From positions 1 through 55,820 of the forward strand of contig JACAFA010000140.1 of NCBI GenBank assembly GCA_013388525.1: DNA of 55,820 nucleotides. Direction: 5' to 3'. Position 1 is the first letter of the stretch; each line of letters starts with the position of its first letter. Of the stretch, positions 16,064-24,210 are shown in pieces. The notes below the pieces were generated by a model. The model was not told the origin of the DNA and ran no database searches. It worked only from the letters and a program-made list of their open reading frames with translations. Origin of the DNA: Ignavibacteriaceae bacterium (GTDB taxonomy: Bacteria > Bacteroidota > Ignavibacteria > Ignavibacteriales > Ignavibacteriaceae). The position numbers and the translations under genes were made by a program.

Positions 16064-17272
16064 ATGATAAGGTTTTTAACAGCGGGTGAATCTCACGGAA
16101 AAGCACTTATTAGTGTTATTGACGGATTTCCTGCAAACTTTGAACTAAGCAAGGAATACATTGATAACCAGCTTAAACGAAGACAATCCGGTTATGGCCG
16201 CGGATTAAGAATGAAAATCGAATCCGATGAGGTCGAGATTATTTCCGGAGTTCGCTATGGGAAAACACTTGGCTCACCTATTTCACTGATGATTAGAAAC
16301 AGAGATTGGGAGAACTGGAAAGATAGAATGGATTCTAAATCTAGTAGTAAGCCTGCTGAAAAAATTACAATCCCAAGGCCTGGCCACGCGGATCTTGTTG
16401 GTCTCATTAAATATGGATATTCAGATATCAGAAATTCTATTGAACGGTCCAGCGCGCGTGAAACTGCAGCACGTGTAGCTGCTGGTTCGATTGCCAGAAA
16501 GTTTTTGGAGTATTTCAACATTACTGTGGGCAGCTTTGTTGAAAGCATTGGAGGCATTTATTCTTCAAAAGATTTTAAGCAAAAGTTATTTGAAGATAAC
16601 TTTTTAAAGAAATATTCAGCTTCCAAAATATCACTAATGGCAGATAGAAGTGAAGTAAGAGTCCTGGATAATATTCAGGAAGAAAAGATTATAAGAAAAA
16701 TAAAGCAAGCGAAAAAAAAGGGTGATACACTCGGGGGTACATTTTTTGTGTTTGCAACAGGAGTACCTGCGGGATTAGGAAGTTTTATGCAGTACGATCA
16801 GCGGCTTGATTCGGAAATCGCTGCATCGATTATATCTATCAATGCAGTTAAAGGTGTTGAAGTTGGAGATGCATTTAATATTGCTGATAGTTTTGGTTCT
16901 GAGTCACATGATGAAATTATTTTTAAGTATAATGCTTTTACCAGAAGAACTAATAGAGCGGGTGGAATTGAAGGAGGAATTTCAACCGGGCTTCCTATAA
17001 TTGTCAAAGCAGCAATGAAACCAATCGCCACTTTAATGACACCTATTCAAAGTGTTGACTTGAAAAACTTCAAATCTGTTGATGCAAGAAGAGAACGAAG
17101 TGATTTTGTTGCGGTTCCTGCGTGTTCCGTAATTGCAGAATCTATGTTTGCCTGGAGTTTGGCCAAATTTTTCTTACTTAAGTTTGGAGGCGACTCATTG
17201 GATGAAACCAGAGATAATTATAAGAATTATGCAAAAAAAATTATTCAGGGGATCAAGAGAAGGTTAAAGTAA
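16064..17272 (+). CDS. aroC: Chorismate synthase
   Basis: 402 residues starting MIRFLTAGESHGKAL, the invariant AroC opening. Further family blocks are RRQSGYGRGLRMKIE, RPGHADLVGLIKYG, RSSARETAARVAAG (FMN/phosphate binding), GVPAGLGSF and GGIEGGISTGLPI. AroC performs the last shikimate-pathway step, converting EPSP to chorismate using reduced FMN. Chorismate feeds the PabB-PabC fusion at 39165-41009 among other routes. It sits alone after a terminator and is followed within four bases by the metallo-hydrolase gene. Confidence 0.96.
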   Translation: MIRFLTAGESHGKALISVIDGFPANFELSKEYIDNQLKRRQSGYGRGLRMKIESDEVEIISGVRYGKTLGSPISLMIRNRDWENWKDRMDSKSSSKPAEKITIPRPGHADLVGLIKYGYSDIRNSIERSSARETAARVAAGSIARKFLEYFNITVGSFVESIGGIYSSKDFKQKLFEDNFLKKYSASKISLMADRSEVRVLDNIQEEKIIRKIKQAKKKGDTLGGTFFVFATGVPAGLGSFMQYDQRLDSEIAASIISINAVKGVEVGDAFNIADSFGSESHDEIIFKYNAFTRRTNRAGGIEGGISTGLPIIVKAAMKPIATLMTPIQSVDLKNFKSVDARRERSDFVAVPACSVIAESMFAWSLAKFFLLKFGGDSLDETRDNYKNYAKKIIQGIKRRLK

Positions 17273-17275
17273 CTT

Positions 17276-17917
17276 ATGATTCAAATTAAATGTCTGGTGT
17301 TTAATCCTTTTAATGAAAATACTTACATTGTTTATGATGATAATTCCTCTGAGTGTTTAATTATTGATCCCGGATGTTATACAGATGAAGAGGAAACTAA
17401 ACTAAGAGAGTTCATTCTCTCAAAAAAATTAACTCCAAAATTTCTGATAAACACTCATTGCCATATTGATCACATACTTGGTAATAGTTTTGTAAAAAAA
17501 AGTTTTCCCGTACAATTTCTTGCTCCCGAAAAAGACATCCCACTGTTAAAAAATGCAGCGAAACAAGCTGAAATGTTCGGGATAGAGATTAAAACATCAC
17601 CTTTGCCAGATATATTCATAAATGAAGAAGATGATTATAAAATTGGTGAAAAAAAATTTCGGTTTTTATTTACTCCCGGACATACTCCGGGTGAATTTTG
17701 CATTAATTTTTATGCGGACAAAATATGTTTTACAGGAGATGTTTTATTCAAAGAAAGCATTGGTAGAACAGATCTCTGGGGAGGAAATTTCGAGGTACTC
17801 ATCAATTCAATAAAAATGAAATTGTTCACTCTTCCCGATGAAACATTAATTTATCCCGGGCACGGCGAGCGCAGTTCAATAGGATTTGAAAAGCTTAATA
17901 ATCCTTTTTTCCACTGA
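17276..17917 (+). CDS. Metallo-beta-lactamase-fold hydrolase (glyoxalase II-like)
   Basis: 213 residues. The metal-binding motif THCHIDHILGN (HxHxDH, about residues 60-70) is intact, with downstream FTPGHTPGEFCINF (His about 139), FTGDVLF (Asp about 159) and YPGHGERSSIG (His about 199). This is the short YcbL/GloB-like hydroxyacyl-glutathione hydrolase subgroup of cytoplasmic enzymes. The thioester substrate cannot be told from sequence. It starts three bases after aroC and is probably cotranscribed with it. Confidence 0.9.
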   Translation: MIQIKCLVFNPFNENTYIVYDDNSSECLIIDPGCYTDEEETKLREFILSKKLTPKFLINTHCHIDHILGNSFVKKSFPVQFLAPEKDIPLLKNAAKQAEMFGIEIKTSPLPDIFINEEDDYKIGEKKFRFLFTPGHTPGEFCINFYADKICFTGDVLFKESIGRTDLWGGNFEVLINSIKMKLFTLPDETLIYPGHGERSSIGFEKLNNPFFH

Positions 17918-17980
17918 TTTTATTTTTTAGATTACGGCAGAAAGAATAATCTATTTGATCAAATAAAAGCCTGATTATTA

Positions 17981-18721
17981 ATGAAGAAACAGCAGAAGAT
18001 TATAGCTGCAGTATTTATTGCTTTATTACTCATATTTGAATTCCTGATTCCTTCTAATCGATTCATTCCCAAACCATCACTTATTTATCATTCTTGTATT
18101 GATCTTTTTACTGAGTATAAAATATTTCTGAATCTCACTAATACTATTTCTGTAATATATCTGCCTGCTTTATTTGCCTTCGTATTTTTTTACATATTCT
18201 TTCAAATTTTATCAAATGAAAATCCCTTAAGTCTATTCATTTATTCAACCGACTGGATTGTGAAATACATTCCTTCAATCATTCTGGGCTTAATAATGAT
18301 TCTTTGGTTCCCCGAATCAAGGATTATTGAATACATTTTTTCTTTTCTTATTTGTTTCTTCCCGCTTTTTACAAAAATAAACAAAAGATTAAAGGAAATA
18401 CCTGAAGAATATATTCATTCTGCAGTGTCACTTGGTTATACTTCAACGGAGATTTCCCGGAAGATTGAACTGCCGTTTGTAATGCCGGATCTTATTAGAA
18501 CTTTCAGAAAAATTCACATTTATCATTGGAGTATGATTTTAATTTTTGAATATTTCCAAAAACTTTTTGGTTTAGGAGCAATTATTAATCAATTAATTTT
18601 TTATAAAGACTTATCAGGATTATTCGCTCTGATTTTTCTTCTTTGGTTGATCGTTTTTGTCATATCCAAAGCATTGTTATTTATAGAATATAAATTCTTT
18701 TTTTGGAAAGAAGAGTTCTGA
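17981..18721 (+). CDS. NitT/TauT-like ABC transporter permease
   Basis: 246 residues, strongly hydrophobic, about six membrane helices. The cytoplasmic EAA-type coupling loop is recognisable at about residues 147-166 (HSAVSLGYTSTEISRKIELP followed by FVMP), matching the SsuC/TauC pattern with LGY for LGA. The N-terminal FIPKPSLIYHSCIDLF resembles the start of sulfonate/nitrate permeases (P.P......). It overlaps the ATPase reading frame or abuts it closely. No periplasmic binding protein is encoded nearby, so the substrate is open. The sequence is more diverged than usual for the family. Confidence 0.72.
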   Translation: MKKQQKIIAAVFIALLLIFEFLIPSNRFIPKPSLIYHSCIDLFTEYKIFLNLTNTISVIYLPALFAFVFFYIFFQILSNENPLSLFIYSTDWIVKYIPSIILGLIMILWFPESRIIEYIFSFLICFFPLFTKINKRLKEIPEEYIHSAVSLGYTSTEISRKIELPFVMPDLIRTFRKIHIYHWSMILIFEYFQKLFGLGAIINQLIFYKDLSGLFALIFLLWLIVFVISKALLFIEYKFFFWKEEF

Positions 18722-18729
18722 AAAAGCAA

Positions 18730-19509
18730 ATGTTAAAGTTAGATAACTTATCCAAGTCAATTGAAGTAACCGGTGCTTATGAGATTAAGCTTCTTGAAGC
18801 TATTAATTTAAAATTTGATCTAACCGATTCATCAAAAATGTTTTACTCGGTACTGGCTCCATTTGGCGGGGGTAAAACCACTCTCTTAAAGATAATAGCC
18901 GGGATTGAAAAACCTTCCACCGGAAGTGTTCAATTAGATGGAAATCCTTATAAACCCGAGCTTGTAAAAATAATTTATATCCCTGAGCAGCCCTCATCAT
19001 TTCCCTGGTTGAATGTAATTGATAATATCAAAGCAGGATCCTCAAAACAAAAATTTGATGATAAAAAAATTCAACAGATAATAGATTTAATTGGATTAAC
19101 AGGTTATGAAAATCACTTCCCAAATAATAAAAGTTTAGGATTTCGTTTTCGTGTTTCGCTTGGCAGAGCACTTGTCAATAATCCTTCAATTATTTTACTT
19201 GACGATTGCTTTAAATCAATGAACGGTGACACGCAAAATGAAATTTATGAATTGATTGAAAAGCTGCGGGAATATGATTGTCGATTTATACTCACAACTA
19301 CAAACCTGATTGAAGCTATTCGGCTTTCAGACCAAATTATACTTATGAAAAAAAATCCCGGTAAAATTTTTGGCGAAGTGGAAATTAAATTCAGTAATAT
19401 TGAAAACAGATTGAATCATAAATCCGAAGAATTTTTATCATTAAAAAAATTAATTGAGGACAAGCTTTCAAGTGAACAAGTAATCCGTACAGTGCATCTT
19501 TCTGTGTAA
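18730..19509 (+). CDS. NitT/TauT-like ABC ATPase with degenerate catalytic motifs
   Basis: 259 residues from the ATG at 18730; a TTG at 18703, inside the permease gene, is the alternative. Walker A is acceptable (APFGGGKTT, Lys49) and the Q-loop region IPEQPSSFPWLNVIDNI is typical. The LSGGQ signature is replaced by KSLGFRFRV (about 134-142). Walker B reads IILLDDC with Asp159 where the catalytic Glu should be, and the H-loop His is Asn192 (LTTTNLIEA). The D-loop is KSMN. These changes suggest slow or regulatory ATP binding rather than normal hydrolysis. It is paired with the preceding permease. Confidence 0.75.
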   Translation: MLKLDNLSKSIEVTGAYEIKLLEAINLKFDLTDSSKMFYSVLAPFGGGKTTLLKIIAGIEKPSTGSVQLDGNPYKPELVKIIYIPEQPSSFPWLNVIDNIKAGSSKQKFDDKKIQQIIDLIGLTGYENHFPNNKSLGFRFRVSLGRALVNNPSIILLDDCFKSMNGDTQNEIYELIEKLREYDCRFILTTTNLIEAIRLSDQIILMKKNPGKIFGEVEIKFSNIENRLNHKSEEFLSLKKLIEDKLSSEQVIRTVHLSV

Positions 19510-19540
19510 TTATTTTAATTCCTAATCAAATTATCTTAAT

Positions 19541-21085
19541 ATGAAAGAAAAGATAAACGAACTCATAAATAAAAAGAGTCAAAGCTATGCCGGAGGCGGT
19601 TCCGCTAAATTAGAGGAGCAGCACAAGAAGGGAAAGCTATCTGCCCGCGAAAGAATTGAACTCCTTTTGGATGAAGGAAGCTTTAATGAAATTGATATGT
19701 TCGTAAAACATCGATCTACTGATTTTGGTCTCGATAAAGTTCACTTTCCCGGTGATGGTGTAATTACGGGTTTTGGAAAAGTCGATAACAGACCAGTGGC
19801 AGTTTTCAGTCAGGATTTCACAGTGTTGGGAGGTTCACTTTCTGAGGCTAATGCTTCCAAAATTGTAAAGATCATTAAGATGGCAATGAAAACAGGTATT
19901 CCTGTCGTTGGATTAAATGATTCCGGTGGAGCAAGAATTCAGGAGGGAGTTAATAGTTTAGGTGGATACGCAGATATTTTTCTACTTAATACGCTTGCCT
20001 CCGGAGTGGTTCCTCAAATATCAGTTATACTTGGTCCCTGTGCTGGTGGTGCTGTTTATTCCCCTGCGATTACTGATTTCATTTTTATGACTAAAGGCAT
20101 CAGTCACATGTTTGTCACTGGGCCTAATGTCGTAAAAACAGTTACACACGAAGATGTAACATTCGAACAGCTTGGCGGAGCAGAAACCCATTTTACTAAA
20201 AGCGGGGTTGCTCATTTTTCTTTTGAAAACGAAATTGAAACAATATTAAATGTCAGAAGACTACTCAGCTTCTTACCATTAAATTTTATGGATAAAGCCC
20301 CTGTTTCATATAACTTTCAGTCCACCACAGATCGAATAGAGAAGCTGAACGAAATTGTTCCTGACAATCCAAATAAACCTTATGATATAAAAGAAATCAT
20401 AAATCAATTGGTTGATTCACAGGACTTTTTTGAAGTTCACTCGGGCTATGCTCAAAATATAGTGGTAGGATTTGCGCGACTCGGCGGTTCAACTGTTGGA
20501 ATAGTTGCAAATCAACCCGCTGTTCTAGCAGGTGTTTTAGATATCAATGCTTCAATAAAAGGAGCAAGATTTGTTCGATTCTGTGATGCTTTTAATATTC
20601 CACTTCTGGTTTTAGTTGATGTCCCCGGTTTTTTGCCCGGAACAGATCAGGAGTGGAATGGAATAATTCGGCATGGTGCAAAACTGCTTTATGCATTTTG
20701 TGAAGCAACAACAGCTAAGATCACTGTTATAATACGAAAAGCTTACGGTGGAGCTTACGACGTAATGAATTCAAAACATATTCGGGGAGATTTTAATTTT
20801 GCCTGGCCTTCTGCTGAGATTGCAGTGATGGGGCCGAAGGGCGCAGTTGAAATTATCTTTAAAAAAGAAATTTCCAAAGCCCCGGATAAAGAAGCCGAAA
20901 TTGAGAAAAAGCTAAAAGAATATATTGAAAAATTCGCCAATCCATATATTGCAGCCGAACGCGGCTATATTGATGAAGTGATTGAACCTGCCATTACCCG
21001 TAAAAGGTTAATCGAAAGTTTTGAGCTTCTGAAGACAAAGGTTGATAGGAATCCGAAAAAGAAGCACGGTAATATTCCATTGTGA
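19541..21085 (+). CDS. Acyl-CoA (propionyl/methylmalonyl) carboxylase carboxyltransferase subunit
   Basis: 514 residues, the usual length for PccB/MmdA-type carboxyltransferases. The N-terminal crotonase-fold half has [37 protein letters not shown] and [16 protein letters not shown] (oxyanion hole and CoA binding). The C-terminal half has [20 protein letters not shown] and [19 protein letters not shown]. It transfers CO2 between carboxybiotin and propionyl-CoA (or runs in reverse in methylmalonyl-CoA decarboxylase). The biotin carrier and biotin carboxylase or membrane subunits are not in this window, so direction cannot be decided. Confidence 0.92.
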   Translation: MKEKINELINKKSQSYAGGGSAKLEEQHKKGKLSARERIELLLDEGSFNEIDMFVKHRSTDFGLDKVHFPGDGVITGFGKVDNRPVAVFSQDFTVLGGSLSEANASKIVKIIKMAMKTGIPVVGLNDSGGARIQEGVNSLGGYADIFLLNTLASGVVPQISVILGPCAGGAVYSPAITDFIFMTKGISHMFVTGPNVVKTVTHEDVTFEQLGGAETHFTKSGVAHFSFENEIETILNVRRLLSFLPLNFMDKAPVSYNFQSTTDRIEKLNEIVPDNPNKPYDIKEIINQLVDSQDFFEVHSGYAQNIVVGFARLGGSTVGIVANQPAVLAGVLDINASIKGARFVRFCDAFNIPLLVLVDVPGFLPGTDQEWNGIIRHGAKLLYAFCEATTAKITVIIRKAYGGAYDVMNSKHIRGDFNFAWPSAEIAVMGPKGAVEIIFKKEISKAPDKEAEIEKKLKEYIEKFANPYIAAERGYIDEVIEPAITRKRLIESFELLKTKVDRNPKKKHGNIPL

Positions 21086-21147
21086 AATTCTCAGATAATT
21101 AATGCTTTAAGTTATTAATCGTTACAATCATTCATTTAACTTTTTAC

Positions 21148-21176
21148 TTGATAATATAAATATCAAAATTTATATT
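21148..21176 (+). promoter_or_regulatory. Sigma70-like promoter with internal inverted repeat before the LysM transglycosylase gene
   Basis: TTGATA (21148-21153) and TATATT (21171-21176) are separated by 17 bases, the ideal spacing. The -35 box is also half of the inverted repeat TTGATA-7-TATCAA (21148-21153 and 21161-21166), which could be an operator. The start codon lies 32 bases beyond the -10 box, with GGAG at 21199-21202 as ribosome-binding site. Confidence 0.4.
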
Positions 21177-21207
21177 GCACCACAATTATTAAAATTCTGG
21201 AGATAGT

Positions 21208-24054
21208 ATGAGCCAAAAGCTACTATCGTTTGTTGCTATCTCTTTATTAGCTCTTATTTTTTATTCCTGCGGAGGTAATACAGAGATAACAAAGAACGAA
21301 ACCTCCAATTCCACACAGGTTACCGTTATTGATGGTGGAATTGTTTCAGAAATGTTAGAACAAGCGAGACAATATTATGTTATTGCTCTTGCAAAGCAGG
21401 AAATCAACAGCACCACAGAAGCTGTTGATAATTATGAATCAGCACTTCGAATAATAAACAACCTAAGTTATTACCCCGGTATTGATGAAAATGAAGCTTA
21501 TACAGAGCTTGAAAAGTCTATCATCGATGATTATAGAAAATATGTTGACCGCATTTCTGAACTTCCAGATGCAGTATCTTTTGCTGCACTTGAAGAGTGG
21601 ATAACTAAAAGTGTTCCTGAGATACAATTAAAGTTTGAAGAGGAACAGAATTATAAAAGGTTCGTGATTCCTGCCGATATCCCGCTTGAAGTAAATGCTT
21701 TTGTTCAGCAGTGGCTGGATTATTTTACAGGAAAAGGACGCGGAGCAATGGAACGCTGGCTAGAACGTTCCGGAAAATATTTCCCGATGATGGTGAAAAT
21801 ATTCTCTGATGAAGGTTTGCCTCAACAGCTTGTTTATCTCAGTATGATGGAAAGCGGTTTGAATCCTACTGCCAGATCCTGGGCAAGTGCAGTTGGTTTA
21901 TGGCAATTTATTAAATCAACCGGAAGACTCTACGGTTTAGAGACAGATTTTTATTTCGATGAAAGACGTGATCCTGTTAAATCTACAACGGCAGCTGCCA
22001 GACATTTAAAAGATCTTTACAATTCTCTGGGTGATTGGTATTTGGTTCTTGCAGCATACAATTGCGGCGAGGGAAGAGTAACAAAAGCAATAAGGAAAGC
22101 CGGTGACAGTGATTTCTGGTCAGTCAGAAAATATTTGCCTAAAGAAACACGTAATTATGTACCAATTTATATCGCAGTTAGTTTAATTGCACTTGAACCT
22201 GAAAAATATGGCTTTACAAATCTAACTTTAGAAAAGCCTTATGAATATGATGTTTATATGATTGATGGTGCAATCGATTTAGGATTTCTTGCCACAAGTG
22301 CAGGTACTGATCTTGAAACATTGATGGACTTGAATCCGGAATTAACTCAACTTTGTACTCCGGCTTCATATCCCGGAGGCTATCCCTTAAAAATTCCCAA
22401 AGGCACAATTTCAACCTTTGCCTCAAATATTTCAGTAATACCTGACTGGGCAAAACGAACTTATCTTGTTCATACTGTAAGAAAAGGTGAAACTTTATCC
22501 AAGATCGCCGGCAAATATGGTGTAACGAAATATGAATTAGCCGATGCAAATAATATCTCGGTTAAGACGAAATTATCCCGTGGGGTTAAGCTTAGAATTC
22601 CAATTACAAATTTGTCTTCTAATGATTTCGCTTATAATACCGATACCGAAACAGCGGGTGAAACTCCATATGTAATCAACGAAAACTATGTTTCTCCTTA
22701 TAGTTATTTGAATCAGGAACAAAATACTGAAAAAGATGCCGGTGTTGAGCAGAATTCTGAAAACATTAGTGAAAGTGAAGACATCATTCTTACTTCAAAC
22801 GAAAATGATAGAAATGTTGAAACTGGAAATTTAACCAGCCTTATTCCTGAGGGATTTGTCGCTGTTAATTATCGTGTTAAAAAGGATGATAGTCTTTTGG
22901 AAATTGCAGAACTTTTCGGAACCAGAGTTAGTGACATAAGAAACTGGAATAATATTCCATATACAGATAGAATTTCTGTTGGACAGAATTTGACTGTGTA
23001 CGTACCTGCTGATAAGAAAGATTTTTATGCAAGTCTGGATAACCAAACCCCAATTGAAAAAACTACTATAAAAAACACAGTTAGAAAGAATTCATCAAGT
23101 ATTGTATATCATAAGATTCGAAAGGGTGAGAGCCTGGGTTATATTGCCTCAAAGTACGGCGTTTCGGTTGATGATCTGAAATCCTGGAATAATATTTCAG
23201 GCAATAAGATATATTCGGGCAAAAAGCTGAAAATTTATACCGAAAAAGCTCCAACTTACACTTCGAATGAAACAAATAAAAAGAACACTTCTAATGTATT
23301 CAGATATAAAATTAAGCGTGGAGATACTATAAGCGAAATTGCTGAAAAGTTCGGAGTTTCAGTTTCACAGATTAAAAAATGGAATAAGATTTCTTCAAAT
23401 ACTTTGATCGCCGGACGAACTATTAAGATTTATTCAAGTGATTATTCCTCATCTTTGGGTGATAATACTGTAAAAACATCTGCAAACGTTGTTTATTATA
23501 AAGTTAAAGCCGGTGATACAATCGGTGAAATTGCCGAGAAGTTTAAAGTATCCTCCTCTGCAATTCGGAAATGGAATAATTTAAAAAGCAATAAAATTTT
23601 AAGCGGATCCACGATTAAAATTTATTCCGATGTGGATGTAAACGATGTTCCAGAAACGAAGGGAAAAAATGTCACCAATTCCAATAATAAAAATTCAAAT
23701 GTCAATTCGAATACTAACACCAATATTAACTATATAAAGCATACAGTCTCTAAGGGTGAAACTATTGGTGAAATAGCCGCTAAGTACAATGTTTCTATAG
23801 TGGATATTAAAAGCTGGAATGATCTGTCGACTTCAAAAATTATTGCCGGAAAAGTTTTAAAAATTTATCCAAATTCAACCATAAACAATAAAAATAACAA
23901 CAATACGAGTAACAGCAGTATTCATACAGTGCAAAGCGGAGAATCACTGTACTCCATTGCTAAAAAGTATAACACTACAGTAGATAAATTAAAATCTGTA
24001 AATAAACTTAATTCAGACAAACTTAAGGTAGGTCAAAAAATAACAATACAATAA
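21208..24054 (+). CDS. Lipoprotein lytic transglycosylase (MltD-like) with seven LysM repeats
   Basis: 948 residues. A lipoprotein signal ends in the lipobox FYSC (Cys at about 21). A soluble lytic transglycosylase domain spans about 190-340: [20 protein letters not shown] with the catalytic Glu in MMESG, then [12 protein letters not shown] and [11 protein letters not shown]. Seven LysM peptidoglycan-binding repeats follow, the first near 430 ([18 protein letters not shown]) and the last ending the protein ([18 protein letters not shown]). Asn/Ser/Thr-rich linkers separate them. MltD-like proteins usually carry two to four LysM domains. The enzyme cleaves glycan strands from the outer-membrane side. 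Confidence 0.92.
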   Translation: MSQKLLSFVAISLLALIFYSCGGNTEITKNETSNSTQVTVIDGGIVSEMLEQARQYYVIALAKQEINSTTEAVDNYESALRIINNLSYYPGIDENEAYTELEKSIIDDYRKYVDRISELPDAVSFAALEEWITKSVPEIQLKFEEEQNYKRFVIPADIPLEVNAFVQQWLDYFTGKGRGAMERWLERSGKYFPMMVKIFSDEGLPQQLVYLSMMESGLNPTARSWASAVGLWQFIKSTGRLYGLETDFYFDERRDPVKSTTAAARHLKDLYNSLGDWYLVLAAYNCGEGRVTKAIRKAGDSDFWSVRKYLPKETRNYVPIYIAVSLIALEPEKYGFTNLTLEKPYEYDVYMIDGAIDLGFLATSAGTDLETLMDLNPELTQLCTPASYPGGYPLKIPKGTISTFASNISVIPDWAKRTYLVHTVRKGETLSKIAGKYGVTKYELADANNISVKTKLSRGVKLRIPITNLSSNDFAYNTDTETAGETPYVINENYVSPYSYLNQEQNTEKDAGVEQNSENISESEDIILTSNENDRNVETGNLTSLIPEGFVAVNYRVKKDDSLLEIAELFGTRVSDIRNWNNIPYTDRISVGQNLTVYVPADKKDFYASLDNQTPIEKTTIKNTVRKNSSSIVYHKIRKGESLGYIASKYGVSVDDLKSWNNISGNKIYSGKKLKIYTEKAPTYTSNETNKKNTSNVFRYKIKRGDTISEIAEKFGVSVSQIKKWNKISSNTLIAGRTIKIYSSDYSSSLGDNTVKTSANVVYYKVKAGDTIGEIAEKFKVSSSAIRKWNNLKSNKILSGSTIKIYSDVDVNDVPETKGKNVTNSNNKNSNVNSNTNTNINYIKHTVSKGETIGEIAAKYNVSIVDIKSWNDLSTSKIIAGKVLKIYPNSTINNKNNNNTSNSSIHTVQSGESLYSIAKKYNTTVDKLKSVNKLNSDKLKVGQKITIQ

Positions 24055-24065
24055 TTTAACAACAT

Positions 24066-24192
24066 AAAAGTCGTTAGGGGTGTTACGATCACACGTATCT
24101 GAGAATAAACCCTTTAACCTGATCTGGATAATGCCAGCGTAGGGAAACGAACTAAAGAATGATTCGATTTATTCGTTTCTTAAACGACTTTT
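24066..24192 (+). promoter_or_regulatory. TPP riboswitch (THI box) with readable switching platform
   Basis: The aptamer (about 24069-24151) has the conserved blocks TTAGGGGTG, CTGAGA (24099-24104) and GATAATGCCAGCGTAGGG, diagnostic of thiamine pyrophosphate riboswitches. P1 pairs TCGTT (24071-24075) with AACGA (24146-24150). Downstream, TCGTTT (24173-24178) and AAACGA (24182-24187) form a hairpin with loop CTT followed by CTTTT, a likely terminator. The competing pairs are AAACGAA (24145-24151) with TTCGTTT (24172-24178), and AAAAGTCGTT (24066-24075) with AACGACTTTT (24183-24192). TPP binding should therefore turn the following receptor gene off. Confidence 0.95.
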
Positions 24193-24210
24193 AATTTCAA
24201 AGGAGTTAAT

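Noticed and set aside
23101..24050. Repetitive DNA at the end of the LysM gene as a CRISPR or satellite array
   Set aside because: The periodicity is in frame and encodes LysM domains; units are diverged and not separated by unique spacers.
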